Shown here in pieces: positions 26,083 through 35,425 of a DNA stretch of 64,000 bases. Source of the stretch: Achromobacter pulmonis (GTDB taxonomy: Bacteria; Pseudomonadota; Gammaproteobacteria; Burkholderiales; Burkholderiaceae_B); contig NZ_CADIJV010000002.1 in NCBI RefSeq assembly GCF_902859765.1, positions 248,001-312,000 of the forward strand, given 5' to 3'. The notes beneath the pieces were generated by a model. The model saw nothing but the letters and a program-made list of their open reading frames with translations, had not been told where the DNA came from and did no database searches. How positions within the stretch are numbered: position 1 is the stretch's first letter; every line of letters begins with the position of its first letter. Position numbers and translations under genes: made by a program.

Positions 26083-26751
26083 GTGAATAACGTTGTCGGA
26101 TTGAACCAGGCCCAGGCGGCCACGATGCTGAAGCTGCAAGGCGACCTGAACAGCATGATCAATCCGGACTGGATCAACGGCGGCGCCCGCTTCCTGCGCG
26201 CCGCCTTCGTCGAATCGGCCGAGGCCCTGGAGCACTACGGCTGGAAATGGTGGAAGAAGCAGACCATCGACCTGCCGCAGGTGCAGATGGAACTGGTCGA
26301 CATCCTGCACTTCTACCTGTCGCACACCATCGTGCAGGCCAAGGGCGACGTCAACGCGGCCGCCGCCGCGCTGGTGGCCGACCTGGCCGGCCCCGCCTCG
26401 ATCACGCTAGACGGCAAGAGCTACGCGCTGGCCAGCCTGAACGTGCCCGAGCTGCTGGAACTGATCGGCGGCCTGGCGGTGTGCGGCCGCGCCAGTTTCA
26501 AGCTGCTGGAACAGAGCATGACCGCCTGCGAAATGCGCTGGAACGATGCCTACACCCAGTACGTTTCCAAGAACGTGCTGAACATCTTCCGCCAGCGGCA
26601 TGGCTACAAGGAAGGCACCTACATCAAGATCTGGAACGGCGAGGAAGACAATGTGGTGCTGGCGCGCCTGCTGTCGCAGCATGACGCCGGCCGCGCCGAT
26701 TTCGCGGACATCCTGCACCGCGAACTGGAAGCGGCATATTCGCGCCTGTAG
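26083..26751 (+). CDS. Dimeric dUTP diphosphatase (all-alpha type)
   Basis: Encodes 222 residues. It belongs to the all-alpha NTP pyrophosphohydrolase type of dUTPase, not the trimeric Dut type. Metal-binding acidic motifs are FVESAEALEHYGWKWWK and VQMELVDILHF, followed by a late NGEEDN stretch. It hydrolyses dUTP to dUMP and keeps uracil out of DNA. The start is GTG 26083. It is the last chromosomal gene; the ICE junction begins 18 bases after its stop and leaves the coding sequence intact. Confidence 0.85.
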   Translation: MNNVVGLNQAQAATMLKLQGDLNSMINPDWINGGARFLRAAFVESAEALEHYGWKWWKKQTIDLPQVQMELVDILHFYLSHTIVQAKGDVNAAAAALVADLAGPASITLDGKSYALASLNVPELLELIGGLAVCGRASFKLLEQSMTACEMRWNDAYTQYVSKNVLNIFRQRHGYKEGTYIKIWNGEEDNVVLARLLSQHDAGRADFADILHRELEAAYSRL

Positions 26752-26768
26752 GCGCGCGCCGCCCAGCC

Positions 26769-26776
26769 ATGAAAAA
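26769..26776 (-). other. ICE attachment core at the trb end
   Basis: ATGAAAAA on the plus strand, TTTTTCAT on the minus strand, is the 8-base direct repeat known to flank Tn4371. It is located 18 bases past the dUTPase stop and 276 bases before the first ICE gene. The partner copy is outside the window. Confidence 0.75.
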
Positions 26777-27051
26777 TGTCCGCTGTCAAGTCTTTTGTGA
26801 GGTCATGCAGCGGCGCAAAAGGTCTTATGGGGCAATAGGTTAGCCTAGATTCGGGCTGCGGCGCGCGCTTGCTGCATTTCTGGCTAGGTGCCACATGGGC
26901 GCTTTGCGGTGGCAAACGCAGGGGCGCCGCAGCGGGCAAGATCGCATAGCCATCTTATGCCCCGGCCTGTCGCAATCCATCCCCAGAAAGCGAAAGCGCA
27001 ACCCGAGGGCTGCGCTTTCATCGTGAGTGGGTGGTGGATGCGTCCACATCG
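26777..27051. other. ICE left-end noncoding segment with hairpin
   Basis: No gene found. An imperfect hairpin (26993-27000 AAAGCGCA with 27011-27018 TGCGCTTT, plus an inner CCC/GGG pairing) lies 34 bases after the end of the last trb-operon gene. It could terminate that minus-strand operon, although a long T-run is missing. The remainder is the element end between att and the operon. Confidence 0.45.
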
Positions 27052-27297
27052 TCAACCCGACTTCGGCGGTGCGGCCTTGCCCCTGCTTCCCTTTCTGAAT
27101 CCCCGATCCCCCGCCATGAACGTCTCCAGCATGTGCGGGATCAACGTCGTTGCATCGACGGCCTCGCCATACGTCTGCGCGTGCAGTGCGGCGTAGGCGT
27201 CCAGGTCGGCTTTCAGGCTGGCCGGGCAGGTGAACGTCAGCTTCGTGCTACCGCTGGACGGCAACGGGCCGAGGCGGAGTTTTCGGGCGGTACTCAT
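27052..27297 (-). CDS. DUF2274 family protein, last gene of the trb operon
   Basis: Encodes 81 residues. The sequence (LRLGPLPSSGSTKLTFTCPASLKADLDAYAALHAQ) matches DUF2274, a small family that regularly closes the trb operon of Tn4371-like elements. The pattern of a short beta strand followed by a helix resembles ribbon-helix-helix DNA-binding proteins, so it may regulate the operon; that is inference. Its ATG overlaps the trbI stop. Confidence 0.8.
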   Translation of the reverse strand: MSTARKLRLGPLPSSGSTKLTFTCPASLKADLDAYAALHAQTYGEAVDATTLIPHMLETFMAGDRGFRKGSRGKAAPPKSG

Positions 27298-28568
27298 CGC
27301 GCACCTCCAAGCTGATAGAACATGGGTTGGTAAGGACGCAACACGAGGTCGCGCGCCACGATCACCCGAACCGGCAAGCCCGGTCGTGCTGTCAGCGTCG
27401 GCTGGATGTTCATGTTGCGCCGAGTGATCTCCTGGCCGACCTGATTGATGCTGTCCTGTGCGCTGTCGCGCCCGGCGATGACGATGCGGTTGCCGTCCTG
27501 GCGGTTCTCCGGCGCGGCCAGCTCGGCGCCCACGCCCAGCAGCGTCGTCAACACGGCGCCGGCGAAGACGCGGTTCCAGTGCCAGTCCACGTCGTCTTCC
27601 AGGCCGGCGTAGCCGGCCGGGTCGGTGCCCACGAGGTTGTCGAGCGTCAGCGATGACGTGTCGGGCAGGATGACCCGGTTCCATACCACCTGTACGCGGC
27701 TCTGCCCGTAGCTGACCTGGCTGTTGTAGCGCCCGAGGATGCGCGATCCCTGCGGGATCAGCAGGAACTTGCCCGTGGCCGTGTCATAGACGGGCTCCGT
27801 GACGGTGGCGATCACATCGCCCGGAAGATCGGACTTGATGCCTGTGACCAGCGCCCCGGCGATCACCGTACCGGCCATCACCTGATACGGCGACGCCGGC
27901 AGCGCCAGGTTGCCGGAATTGCGGGTTTCCGTAGAGCCGCCTTTCAGGAACGCCTCCTTCTGGTCTTGCCGGTTCTGCGTGGCGGTCGGGTCGGCGGGCT
28001 GGGCCGCCGTCGAGGCCGGCCCGGCGGCGAGCGGGTCGAAGGCTGCGAGCGCGCTTGCAGCACCCGGCGCACCCGGCGCCGCCTGCGCCACCGTTGCGGC
28101 CTGGCCTTGGCCCTGGCCGCCGGAGCGGAAGAACACCGACGAAGCCGCAGCGGCTTCCGCCTCTTTGCGCAAAGCGTCATTCGGATCGTGGCCGGGGGCC
28201 GCGTAAGCGGCTACGGCCGGCTGCTGCGAAGCGACGATGGCGGGGCCAAGATCGCCCGGCAGCGGCGGCCCCAACTCGGGCACCTTCCGCAGCTTCGAGT
28301 AGTCGGAAGGCAGGCCATCCAGCCCCTCGGACTTCGATACGCGATCCACGTTGTAAAGCTCGGTCTGTTCGCCAGTGCCGCGCCGATGCGGCTGCAATGA
28401 CCAGATCGTGGCCCCGAGCACGGCGACCGACAGGCCGCCGACGAGGACGGCCAGCGTGCGCCGGTTCAGGCGCGTGACCGGACACGGCTGGGCGCGTAGC
28501 GCCACCGCCTCGGGCGCGACCTTGCCCGCCTGCGGCGTGGTGAGGTCGGGGGTGTCGTCCTGGCTCAT
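27294..28568 (-). CDS. trbI: Conjugal transfer protein TrbI (VirB10-like)
   Basis: Encodes 424 residues. A short cytoplasmic part and one membrane segment (LAVLVGGLSVAVLGATIW, about 38-55) precede a long Pro/Ala-rich periplasmic linker. The C-terminal VirB10-type beta domain (MAGTVIAGALVTGIKSDLPG, LIPQGSRILGRY) follows. It spans both membranes and joins the outer-membrane core of the type IV secretion channel to the inner-membrane ATPases. It starts 2 bases after the trbG stop and overlaps the DUF2274 start. Confidence 0.92.
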   Translation of the reverse strand: MSQDDTPDLTTPQAGKVAPEAVALRAQPCPVTRLNRRTLAVLVGGLSVAVLGATIWSLQPHRRGTGEQTELYNVDRVSKSEGLDGLPSDYSKLRKVPELGPPLPGDLGPAIVASQQPAVAAYAAPGHDPNDALRKEAEAAAASSVFFRSGGQGQGQAATVAQAAPGAPGAASALAAFDPLAAGPASTAAQPADPTATQNRQDQKEAFLKGGSTETRNSGNLALPASPYQVMAGTVIAGALVTGIKSDLPGDVIATVTEPVYDTATGKFLLIPQGSRILGRYNSQVSYGQSRVQVVWNRVILPDTSSLTLDNLVGTDPAGYAGLEDDVDWHWNRVFAGAVLTTLLGVGAELAAPENRQDGNRIVIAGRDSAQDSINQVGQEITRRNMNIQPTLTARPGLPVRVIVARDLVLRPYQPMFYQLGGAR

Positions 28569-28570
28569 GG

Positions 28571-29560
28571 TCAGTTCCCCCGCGTGCCGTCGGTGCGCTC
28601 GATCCGCACCACGTCGCCCTTGTCCCCGCCCAAGCGCAACTCGGCAGCGCCGAACAAGCGATCAACGATGAAATACGGCGAGCGGAAGCGGTAGTTCACC
28701 AATTGCCCGTCGCCCTGCGCACCGATCACGAACAGCGGCGGCAACTCGCCCTGGGCGATGCCGGCGGGAAACTGGATATATACCTTCTCGCCGTCATCGA
28801 AGGCGCGCAGCGGCTTCCACGGCGGATTGCTGCCACTGATGGCATAGCGGAAACGGATCTTCTCCAGCGACAGCCCGGTCTCGACCGGCGCGGCGGCGCT
28901 GGCCGCCTGCGCCTGGCGCTGCAAGGCGAGCATCTTGTCCTTGGGGTACTCCCAGGATATCGACGCCATCCATGTCTTCTCTGTCGAGGTCAGTTCCAGC
29001 AGATAGGTGCGTCGGCTGGTGGTTACAACGAGATTCGTCTTGAGGCCCGAGCGGATGGGCTTGACCATCACGTTCACGCGCAGCGCATCCCCGCTGCCGC
29101 TCGATGTGTCGCCCACGATCCAGCGCACCGTGTCGCCAGCGGCCACCGTCACCAGTTCCTCACCGGGCTGGAGCGCGATCACGGTCACGCGGCCCACGGC
29201 CGCATAGACCTGATACAGCGCGCCGTCCGTGAAAGGCCACACCTGAATCGCGTTGACGTAGCCCTCGCGCGTGGGCGCGACGCGCGCCTCGGTATTGGCC
29301 CGTGAGACGCGCACCTTCTCGTCGACCGGCTCCGGCGCCGGCTTGGCTTCTTCGCCCTCGGGCGCTGGCTTCAACTGTGCCGGCATCGGCAGCACCTCGG
29401 GCACAGCGACCGCCTCCACAGGTGCAGGCGGCTCCGGCAGCGGCTGCGCCTGCACCGGCTCATCGAGCGAGATGGTCGGCGGCGGCTTGCCCTGGGTGGC
29501 GCAGCCCGCCAGGGCCGCGAGCGCCAGCACGGAAACGTAAGTACGGAAAGACGGGTTCAT
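28571..29560 (-). CDS. trbG: Conjugal transfer protein TrbG (VirB9-like lipoprotein)
   Basis: Encodes 329 residues. A lipoprotein signal ends in LAGC. A long Pro/Glu-rich spacer leads to the VirB9/CagX domain (YQVYAAVGRVTVIALQPGEE, TSRRTYLLELTST, then the C-terminal FRSPYFIVDRLFGAAELRLG). With TrbI it builds the outer-membrane core complex. ATG 29560 was chosen because it begins the signal peptide; it overlaps the trbF stop. Confidence 0.92.
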   Translation of the reverse strand: MNPSFRTYVSVLALAALAGCATQGKPPPTISLDEPVQAQPLPEPPAPVEAVAVPEVLPMPAQLKPAPEGEEAKPAPEPVDEKVRVSRANTEARVAPTREGYVNAIQVWPFTDGALYQVYAAVGRVTVIALQPGEELVTVAAGDTVRWIVGDTSSGSGDALRVNVMVKPIRSGLKTNLVVTTSRRTYLLELTSTEKTWMASISWEYPKDKMLALQRQAQAASAAAPVETGLSLEKIRFRYAISGSNPPWKPLRAFDDGEKVYIQFPAGIAQGELPPLFVIGAQGDGQLVNYRFRSPYFIVDRLFGAAELRLGGDKGDVVRIERTDGTRGN

Positions 29561-30261
29561 GGCTTGGCTCCTTCGGAAGAATCCAGTTCGCGGCTCCACG
29601 ACAGGCCGTTGACGTAGATGCCCAACGGGTTCTTGCGCAGGCGCTGTTCGGTGCGCGGGGTCTGCTGCACGATGGAAATCACCGCGTTCCAGCGTTCGGT
29701 GCCAGCAGGAGCGCCGTTGACGAAGCGTTGTTCCGTCCAGCGCACGTTGAAAGAGGCGTCGCTGGCGCGGGTCACGCTGGTGATCTGCACCGTCACCGAC
29801 TCCTTGCCGATGCGCGCGAACGGATCGTTCACGCGGGCGTACTCGTTGAGCACCACGGCGCCCTTGTCGGTGGTGTAGTCGTAGGCGTCCAGCCAGTTCT
29901 GCCGCACCACGATCGGGTCGATGGACAGCGAGCGCACCAGGCCGATGAAGCGGCCCAGGTGGTAGGCGATCTGCGCATCGCTGGGCCGGTACGGCGTAGC
30001 GGCCTCGCCCACGGCGCGCACTTGGCCCGCGTTGTCCACCTCGATGACATAGGGTGTCACGATGGATTGCGCCGAGCGCCAGACCAGGCCCCCGGCCATC
30101 AGCACGGCCAGCGTGAGACAGCCGAAGGCCATGAAACGCCAGTTCTTCGCCTGCACGCGGGCCGAGCCGATGCGCTCGTCCCACACCTGTGCGGCGGATT
30201 GGTACGGAGTAGCAGGCTGCGGCGTGTCGGCATAGCGCACCTGCGGTCGTTTGAATCGCAT
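29557..30261 (-). CDS. trbF: Conjugal transfer protein TrbF (VirB8-like)
   Basis: Encodes 234 residues with one membrane segment near residues 45-62 (FGCLTLAVLMAGGLVW) and a periplasmic VirB8-type domain (IVTPYVIEVDNAGQ, TERWNAVISIVQQTPR, RKNPLGIYVNGLSWSREL). It is an inner-membrane scaffold of the mating channel. It lies 18 bases after trbL, and trbG overlaps its stop. Confidence 0.92.
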   Translation of the reverse strand: MRFKRPQVRYADTPQPATPYQSAAQVWDERIGSARVQAKNWRFMAFGCLTLAVLMAGGLVWRSAQSIVTPYVIEVDNAGQVRAVGEAATPYRPSDAQIAYHLGRFIGLVRSLSIDPIVVRQNWLDAYDYTTDKGAVVLNEYARVNDPFARIGKESVTVQITSVTRASDASFNVRWTEQRFVNGAPAGTERWNAVISIVQQTPRTEQRLRKNPLGIYVNGLSWSRELDSSEGAKP

Positions 30262-30279
30262 GGGTGTTCTCCTTGAAGA

Positions 30280-31653
30280 TCAGGAATCGGAATCGCGCAG
30301 ACTCGGCCCCTGGCTGGAACTGCCGCCGTCGCCCCCGCGCAGCGTGTGGGCGGCGGTGGTTGCGGCATGGGTGAGTTGCTGGCGGCGATGCAGGCGTTTG
30401 GCCCAGGCGGGTTGCTCCTGCGGCGCGGTGGAGGGCGTATCACCACCAGACGCTGGGCCGCCCGATGCGGCGGCTGTACCGCCTCCCGCCGAAGTCGTGC
30501 CTTCCTGGCGGAAAGCTGCGGCGGCACGTTCCTTCATCGAACGCGCGCCATCGGCCACCTTCTGCCCGGCTGCCTGAGCGCCTGTCTTGGCGACATTGCC
30601 GAAGCCCGCAGCGGCACCCTTGAGGCCGCCGCCGGCCGAAGCGGAACCGGCCTGGAACGCCGACCGTGCACTGCTGGCAGCCCCAGCGGCAGCCCGCGCG
30701 CCGCTGCCGGCCAGCTTGGCGGCAGCGGGCGCCATGCGCGCTCCAGCAGCTACCGCGCCGCCGACGCCCGTGGCTGCGGCGCCGACGGCAACGGCAGCGC
30801 CCGCAGCGCCCAGCGCAGCACCGGCCATCGCACCCGCGCCAAGCTGCGGCCCGCCAGACACCAGCCCGGTTGCAATGCCTGGCCCGAAGATGCCCAAGGC
30901 CAGCAGGGTCAGCGAGGCCAGCATCACGACCACGGAGTGGTCGATGGATGGCTCGGCGGGATGTACCTGAAACTCGGCGAACAGCCCCGAGCCGATGCCC
31001 ACAATGACGGCGAGCACCAGCACCTTGATGCCGGACGACACCACGTTGCCCAGCACCTTTTCGGCGAGGAACGCGGTCTTGTTCCACAGCGCGAACGGCA
31101 CCAGCACGAAGCCGGCGAGCGTGGTCAGCTTGAACTCGATCAGCGTGATGAAAAGCTGGATCGCCAGCACGAAGAAGCACAGGATGACGATCAACCACGC
31201 GAGGAACATCACGACGATGGGCGTGATGTTCACGAACACCTCGGGGAAGCCCGCCATGTTGCCGATCTGCTCAAGGATCGGCGCACCGGCGTCGATGCCG
31301 ACCTTGGCCAGCCGCCCAGGGTGTAGGAAGTTCTCCATGCTCAAGGTCGAGCCGCTGGCCGTTAGGCCCAGCCCGGCGAAGGAGCGGAACAGGATGCCGG
31401 CCAGCGTGTTGAAGTTGCCGATGATGTAGGCGAAGGCACCGACGTACAGCACCTTGCGGATCAGCTTGGCGATCACGTCCTCGCCCTGGCCGACGGCATG
31501 GCCCATCGCCCAGAACAGCCCGGCGATCGTCATGTCGATGACGATCAGCGTGGCGGTCAGAAACGCCACCTCGCCATGCAGCAGTCCAAAGCCCGAGTCG
31601 ATGTAGCGCGAGAAGGTATCGAGGAAGCGGTCGATGATCGTTACGTCGTTCAT
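30280..31653 (-). CDS. trbL: Conjugal transfer protein TrbL (VirB6-like)
   Basis: Encodes 457 residues. The N-terminal 290 or so hold several membrane helices including LIVILCFFVLAIQLFITLIEFKL. The C-terminal 160 are an Ala/Gly-rich soluble tail with many AAGA-type blocks. It forms the inner-membrane part of the DNA channel. Its ATG overlaps the stop of the preceding lipoprotein gene. The Ala/Gly tail is usual for TrbL of this family and is the most variable part. Confidence 0.92.
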   Translation of the reverse strand: MNDVTIIDRFLDTFSRYIDSGFGLLHGEVAFLTATLIVIDMTIAGLFWAMGHAVGQGEDVIAKLIRKVLYVGAFAYIIGNFNTLAGILFRSFAGLGLTASGSTLSMENFLHPGRLAKVGIDAGAPILEQIGNMAGFPEVFVNITPIVVMFLAWLIVILCFFVLAIQLFITLIEFKLTTLAGFVLVPFALWNKTAFLAEKVLGNVVSSGIKVLVLAVIVGIGSGLFAEFQVHPAEPSIDHSVVVMLASLTLLALGIFGPGIATGLVSGGPQLGAGAMAGAALGAAGAAVAVGAAATGVGGAVAAGARMAPAAAKLAGSGARAAAGAASSARSAFQAGSASAGGGLKGAAAGFGNVAKTGAQAAGQKVADGARSMKERAAAAFRQEGTTSAGGGTAAASGGPASGGDTPSTAPQEQPAWAKRLHRRQQLTHAATTAAHTLRGGDGGSSSQGPSLRDSDS

Positions 31654-31949
31654 GGTGAGTCCTCCTGCCCAGGCGCATCGGCATCGGCGGGTTCATCGAA
31701 GCTGGGCGGAATCGGCGGCAGGTCGGCTAGCGTCTGATACTCGCTCGGCCCGGTCTGGCCGGAGAGAAAGCGCCGCAGGTCGGCCTGGGCCACCTGCGCG
31801 CAAAACGCGCCGTCGTGCGCGCCCGTGCGGCACTGCGCGCGCAGCGTGTGCAACCGGGATGGATCGGCGGCCAGTGAAGCCACCGACAGCGGCTGATCGC
31901 AGCCGGACAGCAGGAACGCGAGAGCGAACACGACAGGCGCGTACTTCAT
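31650..31949 (-). CDS. TrbK-type entry-exclusion lipoprotein
   Basis: Encodes 99 residues. A lipoprotein signal (VFALAFLLSGC) places it in the envelope. A conserved core follows: LAADPSRLHTLRAQC, then a second Cys (FCAQVAQADLRRF). This position between trbJ and trbL is where entry-exclusion protein TrbK is encoded in IncP-like systems. Such proteins stop redundant entry of the same element. The gene overlaps trbL by ATGA. A second protein with the same core is encoded at 39560-39787. Confidence 0.75.
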   Translation of the reverse strand: MKYAPVVFALAFLLSGCDQPLSVASLAADPSRLHTLRAQCRTGAHDGAFCAQVAQADLRRFLSGQTGPSEYQTLADLPPIPPSFDEPADADAPGQEDSP

Positions 31950-31961
31950 GGCCGCACCTCG

Positions 31962-32687
31962 TCAGTGGTTGTAGAAATCGACGGCTTGCGGCGTGTACGG
32001 CGTGCCACTGCCCAGGAAGCGGCGCGTCATCTCACGTCCGCGCTCCGTGGCCGCCGCCTGCCGCGCCAGTTCCAGCGCGGCAGCGCGATCCTGCGTGATC
32101 TGGAGCCGCTGCGACTGGATCGACTGCTTGGCCTGCAAGGCCAGCAACTGGTTCATGGCCTGCATCGCCTGCAACGCACCTTCGGCTGACTGGCTCTTGC
32201 CCACGAGGTCGGCGAGCACGCTTTCGTCTTCGCCCAGGTTCTGCGAAACCTGGGCCTGCATCCGCATCGTGGTCTGCAAGCCGTTGAGCGTGTTCTTCCA
32301 TCGCTCCTGCGTGTCGCGGTACATCTGGTCGCCGCTCACCGTGGCGGCGTACTGCTCGGGATACAGGCGCTGAAACTCCCGATCCAGATTCGTCACGTCG
32401 TAGGCCAGGCCGCGCGCCTGGTCGATCAGCCGCTGCGTGGTCGCCAGATTGGCGCGCAACTGGCCGACCACGCTGGATGGCAGGCTGGCGAGATTGCGCG
32501 CCTGGTTCATCAGCATCTGCGCTTCGTTCTGAAGCTGCTGGATCTGGTTGTTGATCTGCTCCAGCGTGCGGATCGCGGTCAGCGTGTTCTGCACGAGGTT
32601 GGTGGGATCGACCACGACCCATTGCGCATGGGCGGTGGCGGTGCAAAGCATGGCCGCGATTGCGGCGGCGACAAGACGCTTTTTCAT
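31962..32687 (-). CDS. trbJ: Conjugal transfer protein TrbJ (VirB5-like)
   Basis: Encodes 241 residues with a cleaved signal peptide (ending ATAHAQ) and an otherwise helical, Gln-rich protein (NQIQQLQNEAQMLMNQARNL). It is a periplasmic, pilus-associated VirB5-like component. It overlaps the trbE stop (ATGA) and is followed by trbK after 12 bases. Confidence 0.9.
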   Translation of the reverse strand: MKKRLVAAAIAAMLCTATAHAQWVVVDPTNLVQNTLTAIRTLEQINNQIQQLQNEAQMLMNQARNLASLPSSVVGQLRANLATTQRLIDQARGLAYDVTNLDREFQRLYPEQYAATVSGDQMYRDTQERWKNTLNGLQTTMRMQAQVSQNLGEDESVLADLVGKSQSAEGALQAMQAMNQLLALQAKQSIQSQRLQITQDRAAALELARQAAATERGREMTRRFLGSGTPYTPQAVDFYNH

Positions 32688-35137
32688 GACAGGTTCTCCA
32701 GGGGTTGATCAGCGAGGGAACCCGGCGCAAGGCCGGGGAACGAGGGCAGCAGGTCGGCCGCCCAATCGAGGCCGCGATGGCGCAGCCAGGCGCCCGCGAA
32801 GCCGGGTACGCCGGCGTCCAGCAGCACGCGGTCTATGTCGCGCTGGTCTTGCGGCGTGGAAGCGCCCGCAAACGCCAGCGCGGCCGGCCCCAGGTCGAGG
32901 TCGAACAGGCGGTTGCCGAGGCGGGATTGGTAGTAGTAGTCGCGCTTGGGCTGCGCGGTGGCGACGATCTCGATCTGCCGGCTGTTGAGGCCGAAGCCTT
33001 CGTAGATCGTGCGAATCTGCGGCTCAGTCGCCTGCGGGTTCGGCAGGAAGATGCGGCTGGCGCAGCTTTCGATAATCGCGGGGGCGATGCTCGAATCCTT
33101 GATGTCCGCGAGCGACTGCGTGGCGAAGATCACCGACACGTTTTTCTTGCGTAGCGTCTTGAGCCACTGGCGGATACGCGCGGCAAACACCGGGTCATCG
33201 AGGAACAACCACGCTTCATCGAGGATCAGCAGCGTGGGCGATCCGTCGAAGCGTTCATCGAAGCGCGCAAAGAGGTAATGCAGCACGGCCATGACGGCGG
33301 CCTTGCTGTGCATCAGCTCCTCCATCTCGAAGCACTGCACGTCGGCCATGCCGAGCCGGTCGTGGTCAGCGTCCAGCAGCTTGCCGTGCGCACCACCGAG
33401 CACGTAGGGCGCGAGCGCCTGGCGCAGCGCGTTCGATTGCAGCAGCACCGACAGGCCGGTCATCGTGCGCTGCTCCACCGGCGCACCGGCGAGGCTTCCA
33501 AGCGCCGACCAGATAGCCGCCTTCTCGTCGGGGCCGACCGCCACGCCTTCGTGCAGCAAGCGGCCTTCGACCCATTCTGCGGCCCAGGTGCGGTAGCCCT
33601 CGCGGTCGATGCGTGCCAAGGGCTGGAAGGCGATTTCGCCATCCGTGCCCAGGTCGTAGTGTTCGCCGCCCAAGCCCAGGATCGTGGCCCGCATCGAGCG
33701 GCCCATGTCGAAGGCGAAGATGCGCGAACCGCGATAGCGACGGAACTGCATCGCCAGCGTGGCGAGCAAGACCGACTTGCCCATGCCGGTCGGGCCTGCG
33801 ACCAGCGTGTGGCCCACGTCGCCGATGTGCGTCACCAGCCGGAACGGCGTCGCGCCATCGGTGCGCGTGACGATCAGCGGCGGGCCGTCGAGGTGGTCGT
33901 TCTTTTCCGGCCCCGCCCATACTGCGGACACCGGCATCATGTGTGCTAGGTTCAGCGTCGAGACGATGGGCTGGCGCACGTTGGCGTAAGCGTTGCCCGG
34001 AATGGATGACAGCCACGCATCCACGGCGTTGAGCGTTTCCGGGATGGTGACGAAGCCGCGCCCCTGGATGACCCGCTCCACCATGCGCAGCTTCTCGTCG
34101 GCTACGGCCGGGTCGGCATCGAGCACCGTCACCGTGGCGGTGAGATAGCCGAAGGCGACCTGATCGCTGCCCAGCTCCTGTAAGGCGGCATCGGCGTCGG
34201 TCGCCTTGTTGCTGGCGTCAGTATCGACCAACGGGCTTTCCTGCTGGAAGATCGTTTCGCGCAGCAGCGCGATGACGTTCTTCCTTTTTGCAAACCACTG
34301 GCGGCGCAGGCGGGTGAGTTCCTTTTCCGCCTCGGATTTGTCGAGACAGAGAAAGCGCGTACTCCAACGATATGCAAAGCCCAAGCGGTTGAGGTCGTCC
34401 AGAATCCCCGGCCAGGTCGAGGTCGGAAAACCGCGCACCGACACCACGCGCAGGTGCTGGTCGCCCAGCATGGGCGCCAGGCCACCGACCAGCGGCGAGT
34501 CGGTCAGCAGGGCGTCGATGTGGAACGGCACTTCGGGCACACCGACGCGGTAGCGCCGCGTCGAGATGGTCGTGTGCAGGTAGGTCAGCGTCTGGCTGTC
34601 ATCCAGCCAGACGATTTCCGGCATCACGCCGTCGAGCAGGTCAAAGACGCGATCCGTTTCCGCGACGAAGGCTTGCAGCCGCTCGCGCCAGTCCACGCCA
34701 TTCGTCGGTGTGTTCTCGTAGAGCATCTTGGCTGCACGGGCGCGGGATTCTTCCGGCGGCAGGTAAAGCAACGTCAGGTGATAGCCGCTCTCGAAGTGAT
34801 GGCCCGATTCCTCGAAGGCGGCCCGGCGTTCTTCCTCCACCACCCACGAAAGCGGCTCGGGAAACTCCGAGTGCGGATAGTCGGCCGCAGGCCGGCGCTC
34901 GGCTTCGATGAACAGCGCCCAGCCCGATCCCATGCGGCGCAGCGCGTTGTTCAACCGCGCCGACGTGGCGATCAGCTCGCCTTGCGTCGCGCTGTCGAGG
35001 TCAGGCCCGCGAAACCGGGCCGTGCGCTGGAAACTGCCGTCCTTGTTCAAGACGACGCCCGGTGCGACCAGCCCGGCCCAGGGCAGCCAGTCGGCAAGCA
35101 AGGCCGGGCGCTGGCGGTATTCGGCGAGGTTCAGCAT
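32684..35137 (-). CDS. trbE: Conjugal transfer ATPase TrbE (VirB4-like)
   Basis: Encodes 817 residues. The N-terminal CagE/TrbE/VirB4 part is followed by the ATPase part with Walker A GPTGMGKSV (about 450) and Walker B LLILDEAWLFL (about 650), then the motif VIFATQSLADI. It powers pilus assembly and substrate transfer at the inner membrane. The length is normal for the family. Confidence 0.95.
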   Translation of the reverse strand: MLNLAEYRQRPALLADWLPWAGLVAPGVVLNKDGSFQRTARFRGPDLDSATQGELIATSARLNNALRRMGSGWALFIEAERRPAADYPHSEFPEPLSWVVEEERRAAFEESGHHFESGYHLTLLYLPPEESRARAAKMLYENTPTNGVDWRERLQAFVAETDRVFDLLDGVMPEIVWLDDSQTLTYLHTTISTRRYRVGVPEVPFHIDALLTDSPLVGGLAPMLGDQHLRVVSVRGFPTSTWPGILDDLNRLGFAYRWSTRFLCLDKSEAEKELTRLRRQWFAKRKNVIALLRETIFQQESPLVDTDASNKATDADAALQELGSDQVAFGYLTATVTVLDADPAVADEKLRMVERVIQGRGFVTIPETLNAVDAWLSSIPGNAYANVRQPIVSTLNLAHMMPVSAVWAGPEKNDHLDGPPLIVTRTDGATPFRLVTHIGDVGHTLVAGPTGMGKSVLLATLAMQFRRYRGSRIFAFDMGRSMRATILGLGGEHYDLGTDGEIAFQPLARIDREGYRTWAAEWVEGRLLHEGVAVGPDEKAAIWSALGSLAGAPVEQRTMTGLSVLLQSNALRQALAPYVLGGAHGKLLDADHDRLGMADVQCFEMEELMHSKAAVMAVLHYLFARFDERFDGSPTLLILDEAWLFLDDPVFAARIRQWLKTLRKKNVSVIFATQSLADIKDSSIAPAIIESCASRIFLPNPQATEPQIRTIYEGFGLNSRQIEIVATAQPKRDYYYQSRLGNRLFDLDLGPAALAFAGASTPQDQRDIDRVLLDAGVPGFAGAWLRHRGLDWAADLLPSFPGLAPGSLADQPLENLS

Positions 35138-35152
35138 CGCGGCGTCCTCCCC

Positions 35153-35425
35153 TCACACGTCCAGCAGCGGGCGGTGCTTGATGTGCCGGGCGAAGACCTG
35201 CATGAACTGCGGATCGACGCGCGCACCCCACACCGCCAGCGAATGGCCGACGATCCAGAGCACGACGCCCGGAATCCACAGTTGCAGGCCCAGGCCGACA
35301 GCGGCGGCCAGCGTGCCGTTAGCGATCGCTACGGTGCGCGGCGCACCGCCCAGCAGAATCGGCTCGGTCAGCGAGCGATGCAGCGGCACCTCGAAGCCGT
35401 CCGCGAAGGTGTCAGGGGCACTCAT
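35153..35425 (-). CDS. trbD: Conjugal transfer protein TrbD (VirB3-like)
   Basis: Encodes 90 residues: a short soluble start (VPLHRSLTEPILLGGAPR), one long hydrophobic region (NGTLAAAVGLGLQLWIPGVV) and a soluble end. This is typical of VirB3-like proteins that work with TrbE. Its ATG overlaps the trbC stop, and trbE follows after 15 bases. Confidence 0.9.
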   Translation of the reverse strand: MSAPDTFADGFEVPLHRSLTEPILLGGAPRTVAIANGTLAAAVGLGLQLWIPGVVLWIVGHSLAVWGARVDPQFMQVFARHIKHRPLLDV

